Numbered from the stretch's first letter, positions 14,630 to 23,094 are shown. The stretch: 23,766 nt of DNA from DASUXA01 sp036378155 (GCA_036378155.1 DASUXA010000003.1:1-23766); one strand, 5' to 3'. Translations and numbers: made by a program. Notes: generated from the letters alone by a model not told the origin.

Positions 14630-14637
14630 GCAGGTGC

Positions 14638-15687
14638 TCAGGCAGCCGCCGTCGGTTCGCGGTCGTCGGCGCACGCCCGTACCGCGACACAGGTCCAACT
14701 GAATCCGGCTCCCGCCGACACCAGCAGGGTGATCTCCCCGGGTCGGGGTCGGTGGAAGGCATGGATGTCGGCGAGGTTGGCGATGGCGTCCCCGGCGCCC
14801 AGGTGACCGGTCTCCCGCCCGAAGTCGAGGATTTCCGCGCCGGTCAGACCCGCCACCGCCGGGATGTACGCCTGCTCGAGCAGATCGCTGCCGAGCCTGG
14901 GCAGCGCGAGGTAGCGCACGCTGGGATCGTCCGAGGCGATGCCGGCTTCGGCGAGCACGCCCCGGATCGCCGCCTGTACCGCGGCTTTCGCCTCGTGCGC
15001 GAACCGGGGACCGCCGCCGTTGGACATGAAGATCTTCTTGTTGCGGCGGATGTCGATGGTGTCGCGATGCTGGCGGGGCGCCCGGCTGAACTCGTCGTCG
15101 CCCCGGTGCATCGCCTCCAGCCCCGGCGCGCACGCGGTGGACACCGCGAGGATCTCGTACGGGCCGGCGACCCGGTCGAGCACCAGCGCCGTCGCCCCGT
15201 CGCCGTACGCGACGCCGTAGTCGCACCACCGGTCGAACCCCGGCGGGCAGAACCGGTCCGCGGTCGTCACCACGGCGTTCGACAGCGACGGGTCGGACAG
15301 CATCCGGGCGAGCGCGACCTCGAGCGCGGCGGCGCCGCCGTTGCACATCTGCTGCACGCCGAGCGCGACGGCACGGCTCGCACCGCTCATCGCGGCGATG
15401 TAGTGGGCGGGCGACCAGAAGTCGTGGCCCTGGTGGTAGAGCCAGGCGTGCACCACCAGACCCACCTGCTCGGGGCTCACGCCGGCATCCTCGAGCGCGT
15501 CGCGGACCGCCAGTACCGCCATCTCGGGCGCGGACAGGTCGTCGCTGACCGTCAACGCCTTGTACCCGTCCTTCGCGCCCGCCTCGGCGTCCACCAGACC
15601 GGCTTGTACCGCCTCGTCGGTCGTCTCGTATCCGCTGGGCAGCCACAGCCGGACGGCCGCCACCCGGATGGGCATGTTCACCCGCAT
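14638..15687 (-). CDS. KASIII-like acyltransferase (CerJ/ChlB-type)
   Basis: 349 residues from ATG 15687-15685; an in-frame ATG four codons later is an alternative. The thiolase fold is clear (YGDGATALVLDR; end LLVSAGAGFSWTCVAV). Nucleophile Cys115 is in ALGVQQMCNGGAAALE, the form seen in KASIII-like acyltransferases. The FabH His motif (HQAN) is replaced by LPRLG, and the Asn position holds His295 in RETGHLGAGD. These features fit enzymes such as CerJ and the ChlB acyltransferases, which move acyl groups from carrier proteins onto hydroxyl or other acceptors rather than elongating. It is a single-gene unit in the cluster. The acceptor is unknown; no glycosyltransferase is present. Confidence 0.85.
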   Translation of the reverse strand: MRVNMPIRVAAVRLWLPSGYETTDEAVQAGLVDAEAGAKDGYKALTVSDDLSAPEMAVLAVRDALEDAGVSPEQVGLVVHAWLYHQGHDFWSPAHYIAAMSGASRAVALGVQQMCNGGAAALEVALARMLSDPSLSNAVVTTADRFCPPGFDRWCDYGVAYGDGATALVLDRVAGPYEILAVSTACAPGLEAMHRGDDEFSRAPRQHRDTIDIRRNKKIFMSNGGGPRFAHEAKAAVQAAIRGVLAEAGIASDDPSVRYLALPRLGSDLLEQAYIPAVAGLTGAEILDFGRETGHLGAGDAIANLADIHAFHRPRPGEITLLVSAGAGFSWTCVAVRACADDREPTAAA

Positions 15688-16142
15688 GCTGATTTCCCAC
15701 CCCCTGCGATCAGGCTCGCGACCGGAACGGGTTCCGCGAAATGTCGTGGAGAATTCTCGTGAATTGCCACCGAGAGCCCGTGCGATCGAATGTCAGCGGT
15801 TCCTCGTTGCCGGGCACCGACACTACCGACGTCACCAACCATGCCGTTGTCGCATGAAGCGGGGACGAACAGAGGATTCCTCTTTGGTGACACCGAAGGA
15901 ATGCGTCCGGGGTGACAGTTCCGCTCATCCGTACGACGAACCGGTAGATCGGCGTGACAATGCGAGACGCACCGGGCGGCACCCGCCGGGTCGACGTACC
16001 GAGTCTAGGACGCACAATTCGCCGAGCACAGCACCGGCATCGCGACCGTCCGGCGAACGCCGTTGGTCGTCGCGACAATGGCGTCGCTCGATCCCACGCA
16101 TTCCGCCGGCCGGTCGCCCCGTCCGCCGGGTGCCGCCCCCGC
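15688..16142. other. Non-coding region upstream of the KASIII-like gene
   Basis: About 455 bases with no supported gene, less GC-rich than neighbours. Visible elements: a near-palindrome CGGAACGGGTTCCG (15723-15736) about 36 bases upstream of the KASIII-like start; a palindrome AGAGGATTCCTCT (15871-15883); GAATT at 15751 and 15761; and GTGACA at three places (about 15887, 15912 and 15954), the first two as GGTGACA 25 bases apart. The region must contain the promoter of the KASIII-like gene and the end of the NRPS transcript. Confidence 0.5.
16041..16074 (-). terminator. Possible NRPS terminator hairpin
   Basis: CGCGACC (16041-16047) pairs with GGTCG-T-CGCG (16065-16074, one bulge), and CGGCG (16051-16055) with CGCCG (16058-16062). 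It lies about 70 bases past the NRPS stop. The stem is interrupted and the inner loop is tight, so this is only a suggestion. Confidence 0.3.
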
Positions 16143-19100
16143 TCAGGGCTCCTCGACGGTCGCGCGGGCGGCGACCGCGTCGCCGATGATCCTGGCGAGT
16201 TCCCCGGCGTGCTCGGCGTCGAGCAGGCTGTGGTGGTTGCCGTGGATTTCGCCGGTGGTGACCTCACCGACGTACGCGGACCAGCCCCGATCGCCGTCCA
16301 GGTAGCCGGTCGGGAACGCGACGCGCGGGTCGGGCAGCGGGTCGCTGGCGCGCAGCAGGTGCACCGCGCCGGGATAGAACCTCGGTGTGTACGCCAGGAA
16401 CGCGTTGCGGTTGCGGTCGACCAGGCGCTGCAGGCGCTCCACCACCTCCCGTTCGCCGTCCGTACCGGCGCCCTCCAGTCCGAGAACGTCCATCGCCAGG
16501 ATCGTGTCCCGGACCGCCTGGGCGACCGCCGAGGTCGGCATGAACGCCGGCGGCGCCCAGGTGTCGAGCATCAGCGTGGCGACGACGTCCTCCCCGCGCT
16601 CATGCCACTGGCGCGCCATCTCCAGCGCCACGCAGCCACCCATCGACCAGCCGACGAGCACCACCGGTACCCCGTCGCGCACGTCGTCGACCGCCGTGAC
16701 GTACCGGGTCGCGATCGCCTCGACGGTGTCGCCGGTGCCGGTCGACTCGTTCGGCAGCGCCTGCAGCCCGTACACCGCGAACCTGTCGCCGAGGTGACCG
16801 GCGACCTCGAAGAACGGCAGCACGGAACCGCTCGCGGCGTGGACGAACACCAGCATCGGACGGCCGGGGTTCGGCACGATGGGCACCAGGTTGGAGTCGG
16901 GCGTGCGCAGCGACGAGCGGACCCGCTCGGCGAGCTGACGTACCGACGAGGCGAGGAACACGTCCCGGACACCGGGTCGGACGTGGAGCTCCTGGGCACA
17001 CGTCTCGATGAGCTTGAGTACCAGCAGCGAGTGCCCGCCCAGCGTGAAGAAGCTCTCGGTCACGCTGACCCGGTCCCGGTTCAGGACCCGGCAGTAGATG
17101 TCGGCGAGGCGGGCTTCGAGTTCGTCGGCGGGCGCGACGACCTCCTCGGTACCGGCGACGCCCGCCGTGTCGATCCGGCTGAGCAGCGAGCCGAAGTCGA
17201 TCTTTCCGCTGACGAACTGGGGAATCCGGTCGACCTCGGTGACCGTCGTCGGCATCATGTGCCCCGGCAGCAGCCGCGCGGCGTGCGACGTCAGCGCCGG
17301 GACCGAGATCGACCGTCCGGCAGCGGGCACCACGAACACCGCGATCTCGCCGTCGCGTTGCGGTACCACGGTCGCCACGCACCGCGACACCTCGGCGTGT
17401 TCGGCGAACACCGCCTCGATCTCGGCGAGTTCGATGCGCATCCCGCGAACCTTGACCTGGCGTCCGATCCGACCCAGGTGCTCCAGCACCCCGTCGTCGC
17501 GGTACCGGCACAGGTCGCCGGTGCGGTACATGCGACTGCCGGGCACACCGTACGGGTCGGGTACGAACCGCTCCGCCGTCATCACCGCCCGGCGGTGGTA
17601 GCACCGCGCGATGCCGATCTCCCCGCCGATGTACACCTCGCCGGGCACGCCGACCGGGGTCGGTTCCAGGTTCTCGTCCAGCACGTACAGCCGGAAGTTC
17701 GCCGCCGGGCGGCCCAGCGGCACCGGCGCGCCGGGCTCGACCGGCAGCACCATGTCGGTGACGCAGCCCGCCTCGGTCGGTCCGTAGCAGTTGATGAGCT
17801 TGCCGGTGAAGCGCGCGTGGAACCCGTCGCGGATGCGTACCGTGACCGGTTCGCCGCCGCAGAACACCCACCGCAGCGACCCGCAGCTTCCGGGCGGCGC
17901 CACGTCGAGGAACGGCTGCATCATCGACGGCACCATGAACATCGTGGTGACCCGGTGCTTCTCGACGAACTCCAGCAGCCGGGCCGGGTCGCGGTGCTCA
18001 CCGGGCGGGCAGATCGCCACCGTCGCGCCGAAGTACAGCGGCCAGAAGATCTCCCAGATGGACACGTCGAAGCCGTAGGAGGTCTTCAGCACGGCGGTGT
18101 CGCCGGGACCGAACGGGTACGAGCGCTGCAGCCAGAAGATGTCCGCGAGCGCCCCGTCGACCGGGTACGCCACCGCCTTCGGGCGACCGGTGGTGCCCGA
18201 GGTGTACAGCATGTGGATCAGGTCGTACCCGCCGTCCTCGACCGGCACGTCGTCGCTCGGCTGGTCCGCCCACAGCGCCGCGTCCTCGTCGACGGAGACG
18301 ACCTGCCACGGTCCGTCGCCGATCCGCGTCCGCCCCGACCGGTCGACGAGCACCACCGCGGGTGCCGCGTCCTCGAGCATGAACGCGATCCGCGCCTCGG
18401 GCAGTTCCGGGTCGAGCGGCACGTACGGGGCGCCGAGCTTGGTCACCGCGTACAGCGCCACCATCTGGGCGAAGCTGCGTTCCAGGCACAACGCGACGAA
18501 CGTGCCGGGGCGCACCCCCGCCCCGCGCAGGTACCGGGCGAGCCGGTTGGCGCGCGCGTTGAGCTCCGCGTACGTGAGGTCGCCCTCGTCGCCGGTGAGC
18601 GCGACCGCGTCGGGGGTACGCCGGACCTGCTCCTCGAACGGCTGCGCCATCGTCGTGTACCCGATGTCCGGTCGCCGGTACGGGTTCAGCCGCTCCAGGA
18701 TCCGCTCGCGTTCCGCCGGGGGCAGCAGCGGCGCCTCGAACACCCGCTGGTCCGGCTCGGCGATGAGTCGTCCGAGCAGGTACCGGTAGATCATGGCGAA
18801 CCGGGCGACGGTCGGCTCGTCGAACAGGTCGCCCGCATACCCGAGGTGCCCGGACAGTGCGCCGCCGTCCCCGACCAACGCGACGGTCAGGTCGCATCCG
18901 GCGGCGTCCGGGTCCACACCGAGGTCGGCGAGCCCGCCGGACCCCTCCCCCGGCGGCTGGACGGTGAAGAACGTCTGGAACACCGGGTGCACGCCGGGCA
19001 CGCGGGGCAGGTCGAGTTCGGCGACGATCCGGTGGTACGGGACGCTGCCGTGGTCGTGGGCTTCCACCACGGTGTCGTGGACCCGGCGGACGACCTCGCG

Positions 19101-19490
19101 GAACGTCGGCGACCCGTCGAGGACCGTGCGCAGCGCGACCGGCCCGATCTCGTCGTCGCGCCGGGACGACGAGGTACCCACGATCACGTCGCGCTGCCGG
19201 CTCATCCGCGCGACGAAGACCTTGTACGCGGCGAGGACGACGACGAACAGCGTGGCACCCTCGGACTCGGCGAGACGCCTGGCGCGGTCGACGTCGTCGG
19301 CGTCCACGGTGAGCGGGACGGTGTGCCGCTCACCGCTGGGCTCGACCGGTCGCGGCCGGTCCCTCGGCAGGTCCAGTACCGGCAGGTCACCGCCGAGCTT
19401 CCGGGTCCAGTACCCGAGTTCCTCGCGTCGGCGCGCCTCTCCCGGGAGCTCGGCGAGCGGTTTCCGCTTGTCCACGTCCACTGTGGTCAT
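16143..19490 (-). CDS. Single-module NRPS: half C domain, A, T, TE
   Basis: 1115 residues from ATG 19490-19488, with GGAG nine bases upstream. Residues about 25-265 match only the C-terminal lobe of a condensation domain (ELGYWTRKLGG, LPRDRPRP, HDHGSVPYHRIVAELDLP, HPVFQTFF); the lobe with HHxxxDG is absent. A domain, about 275-770: LTYAELNARAN, LYTSGTTGRPKAVAY, FDVSIWEIF, NCYGPTEAG, YRTGDL, HLGRIGRQVKVRGMRIEL (usual Asp is Gly) and SGKIDF with the catalytic Lys. The specificity code reads tentatively D-V-W-F-F-G-C-C-V-K; Asp235 implies an alpha-amino acid and the pattern partly recalls serine codes. T domain: FFTLGGHSLL (Ser821). TE, about 868-1110: GWSMGGCVALEM (Ser949), LMLDTW, GNHHSLLD. 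It probably loads one amino acid and releases the product. It is the largest cluster gene and stands alone. Confidence 0.93.
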   Translation of the reverse strand: MTTVDVDKRKPLAELPGEARRREELGYWTRKLGGDLPVLDLPRDRPRPVEPSGERHTVPLTVDADDVDRARRLAESEGATLFVVVLAAYKVFVARMSRQRDVIVGTSSSRRDDEIGPVALRTVLDGSPTFREVVRRVHDTVVEAHDHGSVPYHRIVAELDLPRVPGVHPVFQTFFTVQPPGEGSGGLADLGVDPDAAGCDLTVALVGDGGALSGHLGYAGDLFDEPTVARFAMIYRYLLGRLIAEPDQRVFEAPLLPPAERERILERLNPYRRPDIGYTTMAQPFEEQVRRTPDAVALTGDEGDLTYAELNARANRLARYLRGAGVRPGTFVALCLERSFAQMVALYAVTKLGAPYVPLDPELPEARIAFMLEDAAPAVVLVDRSGRTRIGDGPWQVVSVDEDAALWADQPSDDVPVEDGGYDLIHMLYTSGTTGRPKAVAYPVDGALADIFWLQRSYPFGPGDTAVLKTSYGFDVSIWEIFWPLYFGATVAICPPGEHRDPARLLEFVEKHRVTTMFMVPSMMQPFLDVAPPGSCGSLRWVFCGGEPVTVRIRDGFHARFTGKLINCYGPTEAGCVTDMVLPVEPGAPVPLGRPAANFRLYVLDENLEPTPVGVPGEVYIGGEIGIARCYHRRAVMTAERFVPDPYGVPGSRMYRTGDLCRYRDDGVLEHLGRIGRQVKVRGMRIELAEIEAVFAEHAEVSRCVATVVPQRDGEIAVFVVPAAGRSISVPALTSHAARLLPGHMMPTTVTEVDRIPQFVSGKIDFGSLLSRIDTAGVAGTEEVVAPADELEARLADIYCRVLNRDRVSVTESFFTLGGHSLLVLKLIETCAQELHVRPGVRDVFLASSVRQLAERVRSSLRTPDSNLVPIVPNPGRPMLVFVHAASGSVLPFFEVAGHLGDRFAVYGLQALPNESTGTGDTVEAIATRYVTAVDDVRDGVPVVLVGWSMGGCVALEMARQWHERGEDVVATLMLDTWAPPAFMPTSAVAQAVRDTILAMDVLGLEGAGTDGEREVVERLQRLVDRNRNAFLAYTPRFYPGAVHLLRASDPLPDPRVAFPTGYLDGDRGWSAYVGEVTTGEIHGNHHSLLDAEHAGELARIIGDAVAARATVEEP

Positions 19491-19563
19491 ATCGCTCAAC
19501 TCCTACCCTGCGGCGCGCCGAGCGAGCAGCCGCCGACCGTGAAGATGGGTCGAGTGCCTCACT

Positions 19564-19588
19564 GAGCACGAACAGCCGAGCACGAACA
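19564..19588. repeat. Two direct 11-base repeats upstream of the NRPS gene
   Basis: GAGCACGAACA occurs exactly at 19564-19574 and 19578-19588, a 14-base period, about 75 bases upstream of the NRPS start. The position suits an activator site, but the period does not match the usual SARP spacing. The rest of 19491-19769 (about 280 bases) holds no recognisable gene. Confidence 0.45.
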
Positions 19589-19769
19589 AACGGTAGCTGC
19601 GACAGCCCTGCCGATGAGGACGCCGGAACCGGGGACAACGGCGCTGCCACGCGCCGTAGACAGCGCACCGGCGCCGGGGAATCGAGCGGCGATGCCGCTG
19701 CGGCCACCCGGCGACGCCGGCTGACCGGTCGTCGTCTCCGGTCGCCGCGCCGGTGTCCGCGTGCCCAGG

Positions 19770-20243
19770 TCAGGCGAGCTTGAAGATCACTTCGGTGATG
19801 GTGGCCTGCCGCGCCTCGGCGTACGCCTGCTCCTCGCCGACGCGGACGAATCCGTTGCGTTCGAGCACCCGCATCGAGCCGACGTTGTCGTACGCGGTGC
19901 GGCCGTAGATCGGTCGCGTGGCGACCTCGTTCAGCAGTTCGGCCAGGGCGGCGGTGGCGATGCCCCGCCCCCAGCAGTCCCGACGGATCCAGTACGTGAC
20001 CTCGGTGTCGCCCTCGACCACGAAGCTCGCCACGCTGCCGACGAGTTCGCCGTCGAGCAGGATCGCCTTGTTGGTGATCGTTTCGTCGGCGAGGATCCGC
20101 AGCCACTTCCTCAGGTACGCGTCGCGGTCGTTCGCGGCGGCGTTAATGAACGCCGCCATGTGCTGCGCCGTCTGGTCGCGCTGGATCTCGAACAACTCGG
20201 GAAGGTCGCTCTCCCGTACATCCCGCAGGGACATCGACGCCAT
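19770..20243 (-). CDS. GNAT-family N-acetyltransferase (RimJ/RimL-like)
   Basis: 157 residues. ATG 20243-20241 is preferred over the adjacent GTG because GGGAGG sits six bases upstream. The fold order is clear: MSLRDVRESDLPELFEIQ at the start, VGSVASFVVEGDTEVTYWI (central beta strands), RRDCWGRGIATAALAELL (acetyl-CoA phosphate loop) and RTAYDNVGSMRVLERNGF (C-terminal motif with the NxxS helix). It transfers an acetyl group from acetyl-CoA to an amine; the acceptor is unknown. It lies between the NRPS and katG with separate spacing and a terminator upstream, so it looks like a housekeeping or resistance-type single gene rather than part of the cluster. Confidence 0.9.
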   Translation of the reverse strand: MASMSLRDVRESDLPELFEIQRDQTAQHMAAFINAAANDRDAYLRKWLRILADETITNKAILLDGELVGSVASFVVEGDTEVTYWIRRDCWGRGIATAALAELLNEVATRPIYGRTAYDNVGSMRVLERNGFVRVGEEQAYAEARQATITEVIFKLA

Positions 20244-20328
20244 CACGCGCCTCCCGACACATCGCCCGATCAGAGGTACGACCGGAGGCTACCGGCTCGG
20301 GCGCGCCTGGCGTCGCTCGACCGTGTGA

Positions 20329-20363
20329 GGCGCCGTGCGAGCCGGTACGGCTCGCACGGCGCC
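20329..20363 (-). terminator. katG terminator hairpin
   Basis: A perfect inverted repeat: 16-base GC-rich arms (20329-20344 and 20348-20363) with a three-base GTA loop, 24 bases past the katG stop. A stem this stable without a U-tract is typical of actinomycete terminators. Confidence 0.85.
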
Positions 20364-20386
20364 CGCGACAGTCGTCGGTACCGACG

Positions 20387-22582
20387 TCAGGCGACGTCGA
20401 ACCGGTCGAGGTTCATGACCTTGTCCCACGCGGCGACGAAGTCGCGCACGAACTTCTCCTTCGCGTCGTCGCTCGCGTACACCTCAGCCAGCGCACGCAG
20501 CTGAGAGTTCGAGCCGAACACGAGGTCGACACGCGTCGCCGTCCACTTCAGCTCGCCCGTACGCGCGTCGCGACCCTCGAAGGTCTCCTCCGCCTCGGAC
20601 GTCGGCTGCCACGTCGTGTCGAGGTCGAGCACGTTCACGAAGAAGTCGTTGGTCAACGCCTCCGGCTGGTGCGTGAACACGCCGTACGGGGACTGCTGGG
20701 TGTTCGCGTTCAGCACCCGCAGGCCGCCCACCAGCACGGTCATCTCGGGCGCGGTCAGCGTCAGCAGCTTCGCGCGGTCGACGAGCAACTGCTCCGCCGG
20801 TCGCACATGTCCCTTGCCCAGGTAGTTGCGGAACCCGTCGGCGGTCGGCTCCAGGACGGCGAACGACTCGACGTCGGTCTGCTCCTGCGAGGCGTCCGTA
20901 CGTCCCGGCGTGAAGGGCACCACGACATCGAACCCGGCGTTCTTCGCCGCCCGCTCCACCGCCGCGCACCCGCCGAGCACGATCAGGTCGGCGAGCGAGA
21001 CCTGCTTGTTCGCGCCCGCGTGCGCGGCGTTGAACTCCTGCTGGATGCCCTCCAGGGTGCGCAGCACCCGCGCCAGCTGGGCGGGGTCGTTGACCTCCCA
21101 CTCGCGCTGCGGAGCCAGGCGCACCCGCGCCCCGTTGGCGCCGCCGCGCATGTCCGTACCACGGAACGTCGACGCGGCGGCCCAGGCGGTGGCGACCAGC
21201 TCGGACACCGACAGTCCCGAGGCGAGGATGCGCTCCTTGAGCGCGGCGATGTCCTGCCCCCCGACCAGCTCGTGCGTGACCGGCGGTACCGGGTCCTGCC
21301 AGATCTGCGGCTCCGCCGGGACCAGCGGGCCGAGGTACCGCGCGATGGGCCCCATGTCGCGGTGCGTGAGCTTGAACCACGCCTTGGCGAAGGCGTCCGC
21401 GAACTCCTGCGGGTTCTCGTAGAAGCGGCGGGCGATCTGCTCGTAGATCGGGTCCACCCGCAGCGCGAGGTCCGTCGTGAGCATCATCGGCGCGTGCCGC
21501 TTCGACGGGTCGTGGGCGTCCGGCACGAGGTCCGCCGCCTTCGGGTCCGTCGGGGTCCACTGCGTCGCGCCGGCAGGGCTCTTCGTCTGCTGCCATTCGA
21601 AGCTGAACAGCATCTCGAAGTAGCTGTTGTCCCAGGCGGTCGGCGTGGGAGTCCAGGCGCCCTCGAGACCGCTGGTGATGGTGTCGCCGCCCTTGCCGGT
21701 ACCGTGGCTGTTCTTCCAGCCGAGACCCATCTCGTGCAGCGGCGCGGCCTCCGGCTCGGGGCCGACGTGCCGGTCCGCGGGCGCCGCGCCGTGCGCCTTG
21801 CCGAAGGTGTGTCCGCCGGCGATGAGCGCGACCGTCTCCTCGTCGTTCATCGCCATCCGGCGGAACGTCTCGCGGATGTCCCGAGCCGCGGCGAGCGCGT
21901 CCGGGTTGCCGTTCGGACCCTCCGGGTTCACGTAGATCAGGCCCATCTGCACGGCGCCGAACGGTTCGGCGAGCTCGCGGTCGCCGCTGTAGCGCTCGTC
22001 GCCCAGCCAGGTGTCCTCGGTACCCCAGTTGACCTCCTCGGGCTCCCAGACGTCCACGCGCCCGCCGCCGAAGCCGAAGGTCGTGAATCCCATCGACTCC
22101 AGCGCGCAGTTCCCGGCGAACACCAGCAGGTCGGCCCACGAGATCTTCTTGCCGTACTTCTTCTTCACCGGCCACAGCAGCCGGCGCGCCTTGTCCAGGC
22201 TGGCGTTGTCCGGCCAGCTGTTGAGCGGCGCGAAACGCTGGTCGCCGGAGCCGGCGCCGCCGCGGCCGTCGCTGATCCGGTACGTACCGGCCGCGTGCCA
22301 CGCCATCCGGACGAACAGCGGCCCGTAGTGACCGTAGTCGGCCGGCCACCAGTCCTGCGACGTGGTCATGACCTCCTCGATGTCCCGCTTGAGGGCGTCG
22401 AGGTCGAGGGTGGCGAACTCCTCGGCGTAGTTGAACTCCGGGCCCATGGGATCGCCGGCGGGCGGGTTCTGGTGCAGGACGCTCAGATCCAGCCGGTTCG
22501 GCCACCAGTCCCGGTTCGACCTGGCCCGCGCGGCGCGCGCGCGGGCTCCGCTCGACACGGGGCCGTTGTTCTCACTTTCCAC
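20387..22582 (-). CDS. katG: Catalase-peroxidase
   Basis: 731 residues from GTG 22582-22580 with AAGGAG six bases upstream; this is full family length. It is a bifunctional haem enzyme that degrades hydrogen peroxide. The distal haem triad is in FVRMAWHAAGTYR (Arg92, Trp95, His96). Tyr217 in LIYVNPEGP and Met243 in RRMAMNDEE complete the Met-Tyr-Trp cross-link that gives catalase activity. The proximal His258 is in IAGGHTFGKAHG and the Trp in GLEGAWTPTP. The second, haem-free domain follows from about residue 420. It lies 73 bases after furA, the standard actinomycete furA-katG pair, with a hairpin between. Confidence 0.97.
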   Translation of the reverse strand: MESENNGPVSSGARARAARARSNRDWWPNRLDLSVLHQNPPAGDPMGPEFNYAEEFATLDLDALKRDIEEVMTTSQDWWPADYGHYGPLFVRMAWHAAGTYRISDGRGGAGSGDQRFAPLNSWPDNASLDKARRLLWPVKKKYGKKISWADLLVFAGNCALESMGFTTFGFGGGRVDVWEPEEVNWGTEDTWLGDERYSGDRELAEPFGAVQMGLIYVNPEGPNGNPDALAAARDIRETFRRMAMNDEETVALIAGGHTFGKAHGAAPADRHVGPEPEAAPLHEMGLGWKNSHGTGKGGDTITSGLEGAWTPTPTAWDNSYFEMLFSFEWQQTKSPAGATQWTPTDPKAADLVPDAHDPSKRHAPMMLTTDLALRVDPIYEQIARRFYENPQEFADAFAKAWFKLTHRDMGPIARYLGPLVPAEPQIWQDPVPPVTHELVGGQDIAALKERILASGLSVSELVATAWAAASTFRGTDMRGGANGARVRLAPQREWEVNDPAQLARVLRTLEGIQQEFNAAHAGANKQVSLADLIVLGGCAAVERAAKNAGFDVVVPFTPGRTDASQEQTDVESFAVLEPTADGFRNYLGKGHVRPAEQLLVDRAKLLTLTAPEMTVLVGGLRVLNANTQQSPYGVFTHQPEALTNDFFVNVLDLDTTWQPTSEAEETFEGRDARTGELKWTATRVDLVFGSNSQLRALAEVYASDDAKEKFVRDFVAAWDKVMNLDRFDVA

Positions 22583-22610
22583 GTTGCTCTCCTTGGGCTC
22601 GGAAGCGGTG

Positions 22611-22635
22611 CCGGTCGCAGACGCTCTGCGACCGG
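22611..22635 (-). terminator. Hairpin in the furA-katG spacer
   Basis: Perfect 11-base arms (22611-22621 and 22625-22635) around a three-base CGC loop, between the furA stop and the katG ribosome site. In the co-transcript it may act as a partial terminator, an RNA processing or stability element, or set the furA to katG ratio. Processing between furA and katG messages is known in other actinomycetes; which role applies here cannot be read from sequence. Confidence 0.65.
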
Positions 22636-22655
22636 GCGGATCGGTCGGGCGTAGA

Positions 22656-23087
22656 TCAGGAATCAGCGGACGGGGAACAGGCCGGGCACAAGCCCCAGTA
22701 GACGACCTCGGCCTCGTCGATGGCGTAGCCGTGGTCGTCCGACGCGGTCAGGCAGGGCGGGTCGCCGACGGCGCAGTCGACGTCGGCGATGTCCCCACAC
22801 GACCGGCACACGACGTGGTGATGGTTGTCCCCCACCCGCGCCTCGTACCGGGGCACCGACCCGGCCGGCTCGATGCACCGCACCAGGCCGGCGGCGGTCA
22901 GCGCCCGCAGCACGTCGTACACCGCCTGCGTGGACACCGCACCGAGATCCGCGCGAACGATGCGGATGATCGAGTCGGTGTCGGCATGGGGGTGCTCGTG
23001 TACCGCGGTCAGCACCGCCAGCCGGGGACGGGTCACCCGCAGCGCAGCTGCACGCAGCAGGGGTTCGGCATCGAACGTCGTGCGCAC
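22656..23087 (-). CDS. furA: Fur-family redox/peroxide repressor of katG
   Basis: 143 residues from GTG 23087-23085. The open frame extends further upstream, but homologues begin near this GTG and the promoter sits directly before it. A winged-helix DNA-binding region is at LRAAALRVTRPRLAVLTAV and STQAVYDVLRALTAAGLV. The Fur metal site is RVGDNHHHVVC, structural zinc cysteines are in CRSCG (94, 97), and a late pair is in CPAC (134, 137). It represses katG and itself until oxidised. Like mycobacterial furA and Streptomyces homologues it is the first gene of the furA-katG operon. Confidence 0.93.
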   Translation of the reverse strand: MRTTFDAEPLLRAAALRVTRPRLAVLTAVHEHPHADTDSIIRIVRADLGAVSTQAVYDVLRALTAAGLVRCIEPAGSVPRYEARVGDNHHHVVCRSCGDIADVDCAVGDPPCLTASDDHGYAIDEAEVVYWGLCPACSPSADS

Positions 23088-23094
23088 CGTGAGA

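Noticed and set aside
15678..15893. A 71-codon minus-strand frame overlapping the KASIII-like start.
   Set aside because: No ribosome site, no recognisable domain and weak codon bias; it lies in a promoter-like region.
15954..19565. A 1203-codon open frame on the plus strand opposite the NRPS.
   Set aside because: Its composition is Arg/His/Val/Pro-rich with no domain similarity; it mirrors the third-position GC bias of the true NRPS on the other strand.
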